A stretch of 64,000 nucleotides of DNA from an uncultured Flavobacteriaceae bacterium (lineage in GTDB: Bacteria; Bacteroidota; Bacteroidia; Flavobacteriales; Flavobacteriaceae). The DNA lies in contig CANNAC010000001.1 in the NCBI GenBank assembly GCA_947502495.1, forward strand, positions 248,001-312,000. The letters run 5' to 3'. Shown one piece after another: positions 34,912 to 43,008 of this stretch. Both the position numbers and the translations under genes were made by a program. Each line of letters opens with the position of its first letter. Positions within the stretch are counted from its first letter, which is position 1. The notes under the pieces are model-generated. The model searched no databases and was not told the DNA's origin. It saw only the letters and a list, made by a program, of their open reading frames with translations.

Positions 34912-35092
34912 TTTGGTTTGACTTCGCAATGAAGCAAAGTCGATTAAAAGGGAATCTAGTTAAAATCTAGAACTGTTCCCGCAACTGTAATCTTTGTTCA
35001 CTTAGTGAATACTTATTATTACCCTTCAAGTCACTGGAAAAATTTTCTGGGAAGACAAATAATAAGATGAGAGTCAGGAGACCTGCCAATTT
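34912..35092 (+). promoter_or_regulatory. Cobalamin riboswitch (B12 element)
   Basis: Conserved pieces occur in order: AAAAGGGAAT (34946-34955), AACTGTTCCCGCAACTGTAA (34971-34990), AAGTCACTGG (35028-35037), GGGAAGAC (35049-35056) and the B12 box AGTCAGGAGACCTGCC (35072-35087). Together these are the core of the adenosylcobalamin riboswitch. It controls the TonB-dependent receptor gene directly downstream, whose start codon is about 45 bp away; high cobalamin should lower its expression. Confidence 0.96.
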
Positions 35093-35131
35093 CAACATCA
35101 AATGAATCTTCGGGAGAAAGATTTTAAGATT

Positions 35132-36967
35132 ATGAAAAAAGGTATTCTATTTTTATTTGGTATTATTTTTAGTTTAAGCTGTTTCTCGCAAACAAGGCTA
35201 GACTCTGTCCAACAATTGGATGAAGTGGTTTTGAAGTCGGATAAATTCCTTAAAACGTTTTCCAATACACAATCTATAACGACTTTAAAAGATACGTTGT
35301 TATCTAGAAGTGCTCCCTCATTAACACAATTGTTAAACTACAATTCTAATATTTATTTTAAAGAGAATGGTTTAGGAATGGTGTCTTCACCTTCTTTTAG
35401 AGGAACCACAGCGCAACAAACTGTTGTAGCTTGGAATGGTATTAATATCAATTCACAATTTAACGGTCAAACCGATTTTAATACCATTAATATTCGAAAT
35501 TTTGATGCGGTAAGTATTAGAAGTGGTGGTGGAAGTGTGCTTTACGGAAGTGGTGCCATTGGCGGTTCTATTCATCTAAATAATGATATCGCTTTTAATC
35601 AAGGTTTTGAGAATTCTATATATGCCAACTACGGAAGCTTTAATACTTTAGATTTAGGAGTAAAGTCTGGATTTTCTTCCAAAAAATTTAGTGCAGATGT
35701 AGCAATCAGTAGATCGAGTTCTGATAACGATTATGACTATGTTGATAGTGATAAAACGAACTTAAATGGCGCGTTTTATAATCAGAGTGTATCTGCTAAT
35801 TTTGGATATAAAGTGAATGCGAAGAATGTAATTAAACTCTACAGTTACCTATATGATGGCGAACGCGAGTTTTCATTTATATTTCCTTCAGAAACACCTA
35901 CAAAATATCAAGATTTAAATTCTAGAAACATGCTAGAATGGAATGGTTTATACGGAAAATTCATCTCTACTTTAAAACTAGCATATCTCACCGAGAAGTA
36001 CAAGTATTTTCCAAACACAAACCTGGATAATTACTCGTATGGCGAAGCTAAAACCCTTATTGGAAAGTACGATTTAAGTTATACAATATTTAAAGATGCC
36101 ATGCTTCAGGGAGTTATGGATATTACAAATACTTCTGGTGAAGGCTCTAGTATTGGTAAAAGCGATAGAACAATTTCAAGTTTCAGTTTGTTGTATAAAC
36201 AAGAGATTAAATCGTTTTTATATGAAGCTGCTTTACGAAAGGAAATTACCAATAATTATGATAGTCCGTTACTATATAGTTTAGGATTGCAATATAAATT
36301 TGGGAACCATTATACGGTAAATGTAAATGGTTCTAAGAATTTTAGAATTCCTACCTATAATGATTTGTATTGGGCAGGAAGTGGTAATACCAATTTAAAA
36401 CCTGAAACTTCGAATCAAGTAGAAATGGGACACCAATTAGATTTTAAACACGTGTCTTTTTCTGCAACAGTTTTTTATAATGATATAAAAGATATGATTC
36501 GTTGGCTTCCTACTGGAAGTAACTGGCAACCTGTAAATACCGATCATGTAAAAACCTATGGTTTAGAGTCTACATTAGATTTAAAATATCATTTAAAAAA
36601 GCATCAGTTTACTTTAGGCGGCACGTATGCGTATACTGTTTCAAAAAATAAAGCAACAGATTTACAGTTAATTTATGTTCCAAAACACAAGGCAACATCT
36701 ACTTTGAACTACCAGTATAATCGTGCTTCTTTATATTACCAAACGCTCTATGTTGGAGAGGTTTTTACTCTATCGGATAACAATCCTAAATACATATTAG
36801 ACGCTTATTTTGTTTCTAATATCGGACTTTCTTATGCTTTAGGAAAAGAGAAACAATTCACTTTAGGAGGGCAGATTAAAAATATTTACAACGAAAACTA
36901 TCAGAGTGTAGCAAACCGCTTCATGCCTGGGATTAACTATAATTTTTACTTAAACTTTAATTTTTAA
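35132..36967 (+). CDS. btuB: TonB-dependent outer-membrane receptor, BtuB-like
   Basis: About 611 residues with a signal peptide (MKKGILFLFGIIFSLSCFSQ), a plug domain (about 30-150: LNYNSNIYFKENGLGMVSSPSFRGTTAQQTVVAWNGININ, GGGSVLYGSGAIGGSIH) and a 22-strand barrel ending in Phe (NFYLNFNF). The riboswitch upstream indicates cobalamin as substrate. Met at 35102 is in frame but would add ten charged residues before the signal peptide; Met at 35132 is preferred. It is followed after 3 bp by a surface-lipoprotein gene. Confidence 0.92.
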   Translation: MKKGILFLFGIIFSLSCFSQTRLDSVQQLDEVVLKSDKFLKTFSNTQSITTLKDTLLSRSAPSLTQLLNYNSNIYFKENGLGMVSSPSFRGTTAQQTVVAWNGININSQFNGQTDFNTINIRNFDAVSIRSGGGSVLYGSGAIGGSIHLNNDIAFNQGFENSIYANYGSFNTLDLGVKSGFSSKKFSADVAISRSSSDNDYDYVDSDKTNLNGAFYNQSVSANFGYKVNAKNVIKLYSYLYDGEREFSFIFPSETPTKYQDLNSRNMLEWNGLYGKFISTLKLAYLTEKYKYFPNTNLDNYSYGEAKTLIGKYDLSYTIFKDAMLQGVMDITNTSGEGSSIGKSDRTISSFSLLYKQEIKSFLYEAALRKEITNNYDSPLLYSLGLQYKFGNHYTVNVNGSKNFRIPTYNDLYWAGSGNTNLKPETSNQVEMGHQLDFKHVSFSATVFYNDIKDMIRWLPTGSNWQPVNTDHVKTYGLESTLDLKYHLKKHQFTLGGTYAYTVSKNKATDLQLIYVPKHKATSTLNYQYNRASLYYQTLYVGEVFTLSDNNPKYILDAYFVSNIGLSYALGKEKQFTLGGQIKNIYNENYQSVANRFMPGINYNFYLNFNF

Positions 36968-36970
36968 ACT

Positions 36971-38035
36971 ATGAAAAAACAATTTAAATTTTTAGCTTTT
37001 ACTCTCTTGATGGGATTATTAATCACATCTTGTAGTAATGATGATGATTCTTCAGGAGGATCTACAAACTTAGGAGAGTATGACAATGGGTATTTTGTAT
37101 TGAACGAAGGTAATGCAAATCCTGCAACAGCATCTGTAACTTTTGTTGGTGATGATGGTATTGTTGTAGAAGATGTATTTAGACTAGTTAACCCAACTGC
37201 AGAGGAGATTGGTTCTTATTTACAAGATATCTTTTTTGATGATACTAGAGCATTTATTGTTTCTGGTTCTGCAAATCAGGTAACTGTTGTTAATCGTTAT
37301 AGCTTTGAATATATAGCTACAATTAATACTAACTTTTCAGCACCAAGATATGGTACGGTTGAAAATGGAAAAGCATACGTAACTAATTCTGCAGAATGGA
37401 ATACAGGTACTGATGATTTTCTTACTATAATTGACCTAAATGATTACTCTACATCCACAATGATTGTAGGAGATTATTCAGAAAAAATTACTTCAGACGA
37501 TGATTATGTGTATATTTCTAATGGATATTATGGAAGCGGAAACGCGCTAACTATATTAAATACAAATACACAAGAATTAACAAGTATTGATTTAGGTGCA
37601 GGAAACTCGCCAAATTCAATAATAGAAGAAGATGATGATTTATATGTATTATCTTATAACAATGCATCTAACGGAAAGATTTTTAAAATCAATACAGCTA
37701 CTAATGCTATTGAAAATACAATAGATCTTCCAGCTTCATTAGTTGATGCTAAAAATTTAGTAATAGAAGATGATACTTTTTACTTTACTGTAGACGCTTC
37801 GGTTTATAGTGCTTCTATGAGTAGTACTACTATTTCTGATACTGCTTTATTAACGTATAATTCTACATCTACTTATGGTGTTATGTGGGGATTTAACGTA
37901 GAAGATGACAAGATTTTTATTTCTGATGGAGGTGATTTTGACTCTAACAGTAATGTTTACGAATACTCGTTAAATGGTACTTTATTGAACACAATTACAG
38001 TAGGAGTAGGACCAAATAGTTTTCATTTTAACTAA
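36971..38035 (+). CDS. DUF5074/YncE-like beta-propeller lipoprotein of the B12 operon
   Basis: 354 residues with a lipoprotein signal (LLMGLLITSCSNDDDSS, Cys near 21). The rest is a YncE-like propeller of repeated blades (DDTRAFIVSGSANQVTVVNRYSFEYIATI, YVTNSAEWNTGTDDFLTIIDLNDY). Acidic residues follow the lipid Cys, a Bacteroidota signal for export to the cell surface. It follows the BtuB-like receptor by 3 bp in the same riboswitch-controlled operon, so a surface-exposed aid in cobalamin capture is a reasonable inference. Confidence 0.85.
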   Translation: MKKQFKFLAFTLLMGLLITSCSNDDDSSGGSTNLGEYDNGYFVLNEGNANPATASVTFVGDDGIVVEDVFRLVNPTAEEIGSYLQDIFFDDTRAFIVSGSANQVTVVNRYSFEYIATINTNFSAPRYGTVENGKAYVTNSAEWNTGTDDFLTIIDLNDYSTSTMIVGDYSEKITSDDDYVYISNGYYGSGNALTILNTNTQELTSIDLGAGNSPNSIIEEDDDLYVLSYNNASNGKIFKINTATNAIENTIDLPASLVDAKNLVIEDDTFYFTVDASVYSASMSSTTISDTALLTYNSTSTYGVMWGFNVEDDKIFISDGGDFDSNSNVYEYSLNGTLLNTITVGVGPNSFHFN

Positions 38036-38056
38036 TGAATATCCTTTTATTATAAT

Positions 38057-38087
38057 TAAAAGCCACTCGATCGAGTGGCTTTTTTTA
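38057..38087. terminator. Bidirectional terminator of the B12 receptor operon
   Basis: AGCCACTCGA and TCGAGTGGCT (38061-38080) form a perfect 20-bp palindrome with A-run before and seven T after. It also serves the convergent ATP pyrophosphatase gene. Confidence 0.92.
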
Positions 38088-38798
38088 TGCAATTAAATCA
38101 CAAAACCAAAAACCGGTTTTTTCATTTTTAGCATTAGGAGTATCATATTCGCGATATACTTTGTCTCCAATAGTAAAAGGAATTGGTGATTTAAATATTG
38201 GGCCATCGTAACAAAAAGTATGGAACTCGCCATTTTCGCCACAAGGATCTACATCTTTTGGCAGGTTTTCAATAAGTGACTTGGTAATGGTTTTTCCAAC
38301 AAAGTCTTCCGAGAAATATTTGGCACTAGCACAAACGATTACCGCTTTAAAACCTAAGTCTAGAAATTCTGTAATCAATGCTTTAGTGTTTTTTTTCCAA
38401 AGCGGAAATACAGTAGAAATGCCAATTTTACTTAAATTATCTTCTCGGTACTTTTTTAAATCCTCTAAAAAAATATCTCCAAAAGCACTATGTGTAAAGT
38501 GTTCTGTTTTTAATTTGTTTAACGCAGTATGCATGATGGTTTCATAATCGGTCATGCTGGGCTGCTCTGGCAACTCTATAATTTGTAACGGAATTCCAAG
38601 AGCCTGCGTTTGTTTTTGTAATAAGGAAACAGGCAAACCATGCATTGTTACTCTTTGGTAATGTGCGTTAATAGTGGTTACCAATTTATCTATAGAAAAA
38701 TTTTCGTCTTGAAGTAAATGGTGTAATGCTAAAGCAGCATCTTTTCCTGTGCTCCAATTAAAATATGTTTTATTAATCAATGTACATGCCGTTTTCAA
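38085..38798 (-). CDS. COG2102/DUF71 ATP pyrophosphatase (diphthine ammonia-ligase-like)
   Basis: 237 residues with the PP-loop FNWSTGKDAALALHHL (about 13-28), HSAFGDIFLEDLKKYREDNLSKIGISTVFPLW and CGENGEFHTFCYDGP, the signature of the DUF71 family. In eukaryotes and archaea this enzyme amidates diphthine on EF2, a modification bacteria lack. Bacterial members cluster with B12 transport genes and were proposed to act in cobalamin salvage; the position here, convergent to the riboswitch operon, fits. It overlaps the S41 protease gene by 26 bp. Confidence 0.85.
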   Translation of the reverse strand: MKTACTLINKTYFNWSTGKDAALALHHLLQDENFSIDKLVTTINAHYQRVTMHGLPVSLLQKQTQALGIPLQIIELPEQPSMTDYETIMHTALNKLKTEHFTHSAFGDIFLEDLKKYREDNLSKIGISTVFPLWKKNTKALITEFLDLGFKAVIVCASAKYFSEDFVGKTITKSLIENLPKDVDPCGENGEFHTFCYDGPIFKSPIPFTIGDKVYREYDTPNAKNEKTGFWFCDLIA

Positions 38799-40194
38799 AA
38801 GGTTGGTAATCTACTTTTGTGTTTAGTTTATTAAAGTTATTTATTCTAGGTTGTACATATCTTCCGTTTTCCAAAATATGCTGTAAAGCAGCTGCAAGTA
38901 ATGGTTCGTTTGCATTTCCTAAAATGCCATAATTATTTGGTGTTTCTTTTAATATAATGTCTGGAGTTAGCCCTTCATTTGGAACACTAACATCCAATTT
39001 ATTTACTGTTTTTGCTACTAATGGCTGCATTGCATAGGTGTGTAGTGGGTTTGCACCACTTCGTTTAAAATCGGGAGAATCATAAATAGTTATCGATGCT
39101 TGCGATTTCCCTCTAGTTTCAACCCCAATTTGTACAACTTCTATTTGCGAGTAGGCTTTTAGGCTATTGATCACCATTTCGCTTGCAGAAGCAGAAGCAT
39201 TGGTAGTTAGTATGTACACCTTTTGTAGATTCAGACTATTTATACTGTTTCCGTCGAAGGAATCTGTAAAACGATATTCGGTATTACTACTTTGTAAATC
39301 GTCGTTATATATTAGTTTGGCAAAGGTCTCTCCGTTAAATTGTCCGGTAATCATACTTCCCAAAAGCGTTGCCGTATTTACAGATCCTCCAGGATTATAG
39401 CGTAAATCTAAAACTAAGTTTTGCACATTATTACTTTGTAAGGTTGCAAAGGCATTATTTAGTTGGTTGTTAAAATCTGCAGTAAAACCATTATACATTA
39501 AATAACCAACGTTTTGATTGTTGACTTCTAGTATCTCGGTTTTATACACAGGATTTTCGGTAAAGGCAACTTTATTTAATGTAACTGTTTCTGAGGTTGC
39601 CTCAATAGTATCATCACTATCCTCATCTGGCGTATTATTATCATTATAGTTTGCAAGATTTAAGGTGTATGTATCGCCACTAAATAAAGAATTAATATTG
39701 TTTTCTGTTAAAGCGACACCATCAACGGCTGTGAATATTTGTCCGCGTTGCAAATTTTGATTTTCCGCAGGGCTATTGTTTAAAACTAGTTTAATAATAC
39801 CAAACACATTGGTAGTACTTCCGGGTTCAAAATAAAAGTCAAACTCTAAACCAGTACTTTTTCTTATGCCATTAAAGCTTTCCTCTAATGCTATGTAGTC
39901 ATTAGTAATCCAACTGAATCGATCTACATTTTGCCTGTCATAAATTAAGTTTTCAAATAAAGACTCCGGAGATTCAAATCCATTTAAATAACTAGCGTAA
40001 TCACTGTCATTAGAAAATCGATTATTTGCTAAATCCGGTTTGTTTTCTTTGTATAAATAGGCATAATTCATTCCTTTGTAAACAAAGTCTTTAATATCTG
40101 TACTGGTAACCGGATTATCATCTAAATCTTCAAAACAAGCAGTACATAAGGACGCTGCAAAGAATAGAAGCGTTATTCTTTTTATAGTATTCAT
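38773..40194 (-). CDS. S41 (C-terminal processing) peptidase, lipoprotein
   Basis: 473 residues with a lipoprotein signal (LLFFAASLCTACFEDLDD). A PDZ domain (about 125-215, GIIKLVLNNSPAENQNLQRGQIFTAVDG) precedes the S41 catalytic domain (about 235-430), where the Ser is in TNASASASEMVINSLK and the basic residue in GVETRGKSQASI. It acts in the periplasm or at the outer membrane on protein C-termini. Its last 26 bp overlap the start of the COG2102 gene, so the two leftward genes are coupled. Confidence 0.9.
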   Translation of the reverse strand: MNTIKRITLLFFAASLCTACFEDLDDNPVTSTDIKDFVYKGMNYAYLYKENKPDLANNRFSNDSDYASYLNGFESPESLFENLIYDRQNVDRFSWITNDYIALEESFNGIRKSTGLEFDFYFEPGSTTNVFGIIKLVLNNSPAENQNLQRGQIFTAVDGVALTENNINSLFSGDTYTLNLANYNDNNTPDEDSDDTIEATSETVTLNKVAFTENPVYKTEILEVNNQNVGYLMYNGFTADFNNQLNNAFATLQSNNVQNLVLDLRYNPGGSVNTATLLGSMITGQFNGETFAKLIYNDDLQSSNTEYRFTDSFDGNSINSLNLQKVYILTTNASASASEMVINSLKAYSQIEVVQIGVETRGKSQASITIYDSPDFKRSGANPLHTYAMQPLVAKTVNKLDVSVPNEGLTPDIILKETPNNYGILGNANEPLLAAALQHILENGRYVQPRINNFNKLNTKVDYQPFENGMYID

Positions 40195-40338
40195 AGCAAT
40201 AAGGGTTTCTTTTTCACTTTAAAAATAGGTATTATATTGGCAACTAAAAATTTATTGTAACAAAATATAGAGTTGTTCGTCTTAATAGAAACCGCCCTTA
40301 CCAAGCCGTTTTATAACTAGAACCAATTAATAATTGGA

Positions 40339-40863
40339 ATGAAACCAAAAATAATGACACAAACAGAGTTTTTACATATTGTAATGCCCTTTAAAGATAA
40401 GGTGTTTCGTTTAGCAAAGCGATTGTTAGTGTCTAGAGAAGAAGCAGAAGATGCAACACAAGAAGTACTTTTAAAATTATGGAAGAATAAAACCAAGATT
40501 CAAGAGTATAAAAATGTAGAAGCATTTTCTATGACGATGACGAAGAATTTTTGTTTAGATAAATTAAAATCGAAGCAAGCACAGAATTTAAAGTTGGTGC
40601 ACAGTAATTACCAAGACAATAATACGTCTTTGCAAAAGCAATTAGAATTTAGTGATAGTGTTAATTGGGTTGCTAAAATAATGGAAGATTTACCAGAGCA
40701 ACAAAAAATGGTAGTACAATTACGAGATATTGAGCAATATGATTTTGACGAAATCGCCAAGATGCTGGATATGAATAATACAGCAGTGCGAGTAGCATTG
40801 TCTAGAGCAAGAAAAACAATAAGAGAAAAATTAACAAAAACACACAATTATGGTGTTAAATAA
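40339..40863 (+). CDS. RNA polymerase sigma factor, ECF family (second operon)
   Basis: 174 residues with region 2 (VMPFKDKVFRLAKRLLVSREEAEDATQEVLLKLWKNK, about 15-55) and region 4 (MEDLPEQQKMVVQLRDIEQYDFDEIAKMLDMNNTAVRVALSRARKTIREKL, about 115-165). Met6 at 40354 (MTQTEFLHIV) is a good alternative start. The gene overlaps the next one by 14 bp and heads an operon with two DUF4252 proteins. Confidence 0.93.
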   Translation: MKPKIMTQTEFLHIVMPFKDKVFRLAKRLLVSREEAEDATQEVLLKLWKNKTKIQEYKNVEAFSMTMTKNFCLDKLKSKQAQNLKLVHSNYQDNNTSLQKQLEFSDSVNWVAKIMEDLPEQQKMVVQLRDIEQYDFDEIAKMLDMNNTAVRVALSRARKTIREKLTKTHNYGVK

Positions 40864-41287
40864 TATAGAACAATTACTAGAAAAGTACAACAATGGCGAA
40901 ACATCGTTAAAAGAAGAGCAGCAGTTAAAAGACTATTTTAAACAAGAGACTGTAGCGCCACATTTAGAAATGTATAAACCAATGTTTGCCTATTTTTCGG
41001 TAAGCCAAGAAGAAAAGTTTACTAAAGACGTTCCATTAAAATCTAACAAAAACAATTTGTATAAATGGATTTCTGTCGCAGCAGTAGCAGTTCTTATGTT
41101 AGGATTTTATTTTAAATCGCCTCTAACTTCTGCAGAAGATTTAGGTACTTATGATGATCCTGAAATGGCATATCTTGAAGTGAAAAAATCTTTAGAAATG
41201 ATTTCTAAGCAATTTAATAAAGGCGCTTCAAGTATTAATTATCTAGCAGAAGTAGATAACACAACACGTTTAATCTTTAAAAAATAG
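40850..41287 (+). CDS. Membrane protein after ECF sigma, likely anti-sigma
   Basis: 145 residues: acidic cytoplasmic N-terminus (LLEKYNNGETSLKEEQQLKDYFKQE, about 7-31), one membrane helix (about 72-88, WISVAAVAVLMLGFYF), and a short periplasmic tail. The segment resembling YxxGxxSxxEExxLxxYF is shared by many Bacteroidota proteins behind ECF genes. Overlap with the sigma gene and topology argue for an anti-sigma factor. No catalytic motif is seen. Confidence 0.78.
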   Translation: MVLNNIEQLLEKYNNGETSLKEEQQLKDYFKQETVAPHLEMYKPMFAYFSVSQEEKFTKDVPLKSNKNNLYKWISVAAVAVLMLGFYFKSPLTSAEDLGTYDDPEMAYLEVKKSLEMISKQFNKGASSINYLAEVDNTTRLIFKK

Positions 41288-41418
41288 AAAAAAGGAAGCG
41301 AGCTATCCATCTTATTTTTAAACAAATCTAAAAGAGGAATAGGCGAACACATTTTTACAATTAATAACAAATAAATACTACAAAAATGAACACACAAATA
41401 AATAATAAAAGAAACAAA

Positions 41419-41979
41419 ATGAAAAAGAATGTAATTTTAGTCGCAATGGCTTTATTAATGATGCCTTTAACATCTATGGCACAAGATATTTTTTCGAAAT
41501 ATAGCGACAATGCAGATGTAACCTATGTAAACATTAAACCAAAAATGTTTCAAATGTTGGCTAAGATGGATATCGATAGCGATGATCCTGAAGCAAATGA
41601 ATATCTAGCAATGGTAAACAGTATTACTAGTTTAAAAACTATTATTACCGAAAAAGGTGCCATTTCTGCAGATTTAGCTTCTTGGGTAAATTCTAAAGCA
41701 AGTAGCTTAGAAGAATTAATGGAAGTTAAAGATGATGGAACTGTAATTAAATTCTTTGTTAAGGAAGGAAAAGATGAAGACCACGTAAAAGAGCTTTTAA
41801 TTTTTGTTAACGGAATAAGCAAACACATGGAAGGATCTGATATTTCTGTAAATGGGGAGCAACGTAAATTTGAAACGGTTATCGTGTCTTTAACAGGAGA
41901 TATTGATTTAAAACAAGTTTCTAAACTTACCAAGAAAATGAACATTCCAGGAGGAGAACATTTAGACGATAAAAAATAA
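41419..41979 (+). CDS. DUF4252 protein, secreted
   Basis: 186 residues from Met at 41419, with a signal peptide (MKKNVILVAMALLMMPLTSMAQ). The rest (YSDNADVTYVNIKPKMFQMLAKM, IVSLTGDIDLKQVSKLTKKMNIPGGEHL) fits DUF4252, a Bacteroidota family of unknown function. An in-frame ATG 33 bp upstream (41386) would lengthen the signal peptide head. It is the third gene of the ECF operon; 5 bp after its stop begins the 88-bp tandem repeat. Confidence 0.82.
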   Translation: MKKNVILVAMALLMMPLTSMAQDIFSKYSDNADVTYVNIKPKMFQMLAKMDIDSDDPEANEYLAMVNSITSLKTIITEKGAISADLASWVNSKASSLEELMEVKDDGTVIKFFVKEGKDEDHVKELLIFVNGISKHMEGSDISVNGEQRKFETVIVSLTGDIDLKQVSKLTKKMNIPGGEHLDDKK

Positions 41980-41983
41980 AAAT

Positions 41984-42159
41984 ATGAAACTTCTTTAACC
42001 AGCATTCGATACCTAATGGAATGACAATTAAAGAAGCAACATGTGACCAATAAAAAACAAATAATATATACATGAAACTTCTATAACGAGCATTCGATAC
42101 CTAATGGAATGACTATTAAAGAAGCAACATGTGACCAATCAAAAACAAATAATATATAC
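41984..42159 (+). repeat. Two tandem 88-bp direct repeats with internal inverted repeat
   Basis: Copies span 41984-42071 and 42072-42159 and differ at 4 positions. Each opens with ATGAAACTTCT and codes the mini-ORF M-K-L-L-stop, and each includes an inverted repeat (CTTCTTTAA 41990-41998 with TTAAAGAAG 42028-42036 in copy 1; CATTC with GAATG inside). Each copy ends AATATATAC just before an ATGAAAC, so the real start of the next gene at 42160 is the third occurrence of the same start context. Confidence 0.93.
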
Positions 42160-42702
42160 ATGAAACCATCAATCAAAAAACTATTGGGCGGCTTACTAAC
42201 AATAACCTTGTTAGTGAGTTGTAACAATAAAGAATCTTTACAAACGTACTTTGTAGATAATCAAGAAACAGCAAGTTTTACAACCGTAGATATACCTACA
42301 AGTATTGTAGATTTTGAAAATGCAGATCTTTCTGAAAGCGAAAAAGAAGCATATAACTCTATCGAAAAACTTAATTTTTTAGGTTTTAAATTAGACTCCA
42401 GTAATCAAGAAACCTATAAAGTAGAAATGGCTAAAGTAGCTTCTATTTTAAAAGATGAAAGATATATAGAGCTAGGTGATTTTAATATGTTTGGTTCCAA
42501 ATTATCGGTAAAATATATTGGCGATGATGACCTAGCAGATGAGTTTATCGTTTTTGGAAGCTCTAAAGAATATGGCTTTGGTGTTTTACGTGTCTTAGGA
42601 GAAGATATGAGCCCTGCAAAACTAGTAAGACTTGCAGAATCTATGAATAAAGGAAAAGTAGATGACACACAGTTAAAAGGTCTAATGGAATTTTTTAAGT
42701 AA
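42160..42702 (+). CDS. DUF4252 lipoprotein, paralogue of the preceding gene
   Basis: 180 residues from the ATG at 42160, with a lipoprotein signal (LLGGLLTITLLVSCNNKE). It shares the DUF4252 pattern (FVDNQETASFTTVDIPTSIVDFENADLSE, DMSPAKLVRLAESMNKG). The frame is open back to 42109 inside the second 88-bp repeat, but that would put 17 unrelated residues before the signal peptide. Function unknown; probably a target or sensor of the ECF operon. Confidence 0.85.
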   Translation: MKPSIKKLLGGLLTITLLVSCNNKESLQTYFVDNQETASFTTVDIPTSIVDFENADLSESEKEAYNSIEKLNFLGFKLDSSNQETYKVEMAKVASILKDERYIELGDFNMFGSKLSVKYIGDDDLADEFIVFGSSKEYGFGVLRVLGEDMSPAKLVRLAESMNKGKVDDTQLKGLMEFFK

Positions 42703-42724
42703 AAATCAGTTAGTTAATTTTCAA

Positions 42725-42760
42725 TAAAAAAGGCTTACCTAAATGGTAAGCCTTTTTTTA
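42725..42760 (+). terminator. Terminator of the second ECF operon
   Basis: AGGCTTACC (42731-42739) and GGTAAGCCT (42745-42753) form a 9-bp stem, with a T-run; A-run upstream allows use by the convergent small gene too. Confidence 0.93.
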
Positions 42761-42779
42761 TGTATAAATTTTTATTTTT

Positions 42780-43001
42780 TTAGACCTCTTCAGAAGCAGT
42801 TTCTTTTGCTTTTTTAATTTGTTCTAGCTCTTCGGCTTCCGGAATTCTTTTGGTTACAATCAAATTCACAACAACAACAAGAAAGCCTATAACAATAGGT
42901 CCAGCAATAAAAATAGTATCCAAAATGTCTAATATTCCAAAAAAGACAAAGGATAGTGTTACTATTCCGCAAATTAATATCGATTGATTGTCTTTAAGCA
43001 T
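42780..43001 (-). CDS. Small two-helix membrane protein
   Basis: 73 residues with two membrane segments (about 7-28 and 30-50) and an acidic, Lys/Glu-rich tail (RIPEAEELEQIKKAKETASEEV). I do not recognise a named family. It follows purB by 7 bp in the same direction and should be co-transcribed with it. Confidence 0.7.
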   Translation of the reverse strand: MLKDNQSILICGIVTLSFVFFGILDILDTIFIAGPIVIGFLVVVVNLIVTKRIPEAEELEQIKKAKETASEEV

Positions 43002-43008
43002 AAAAAAA

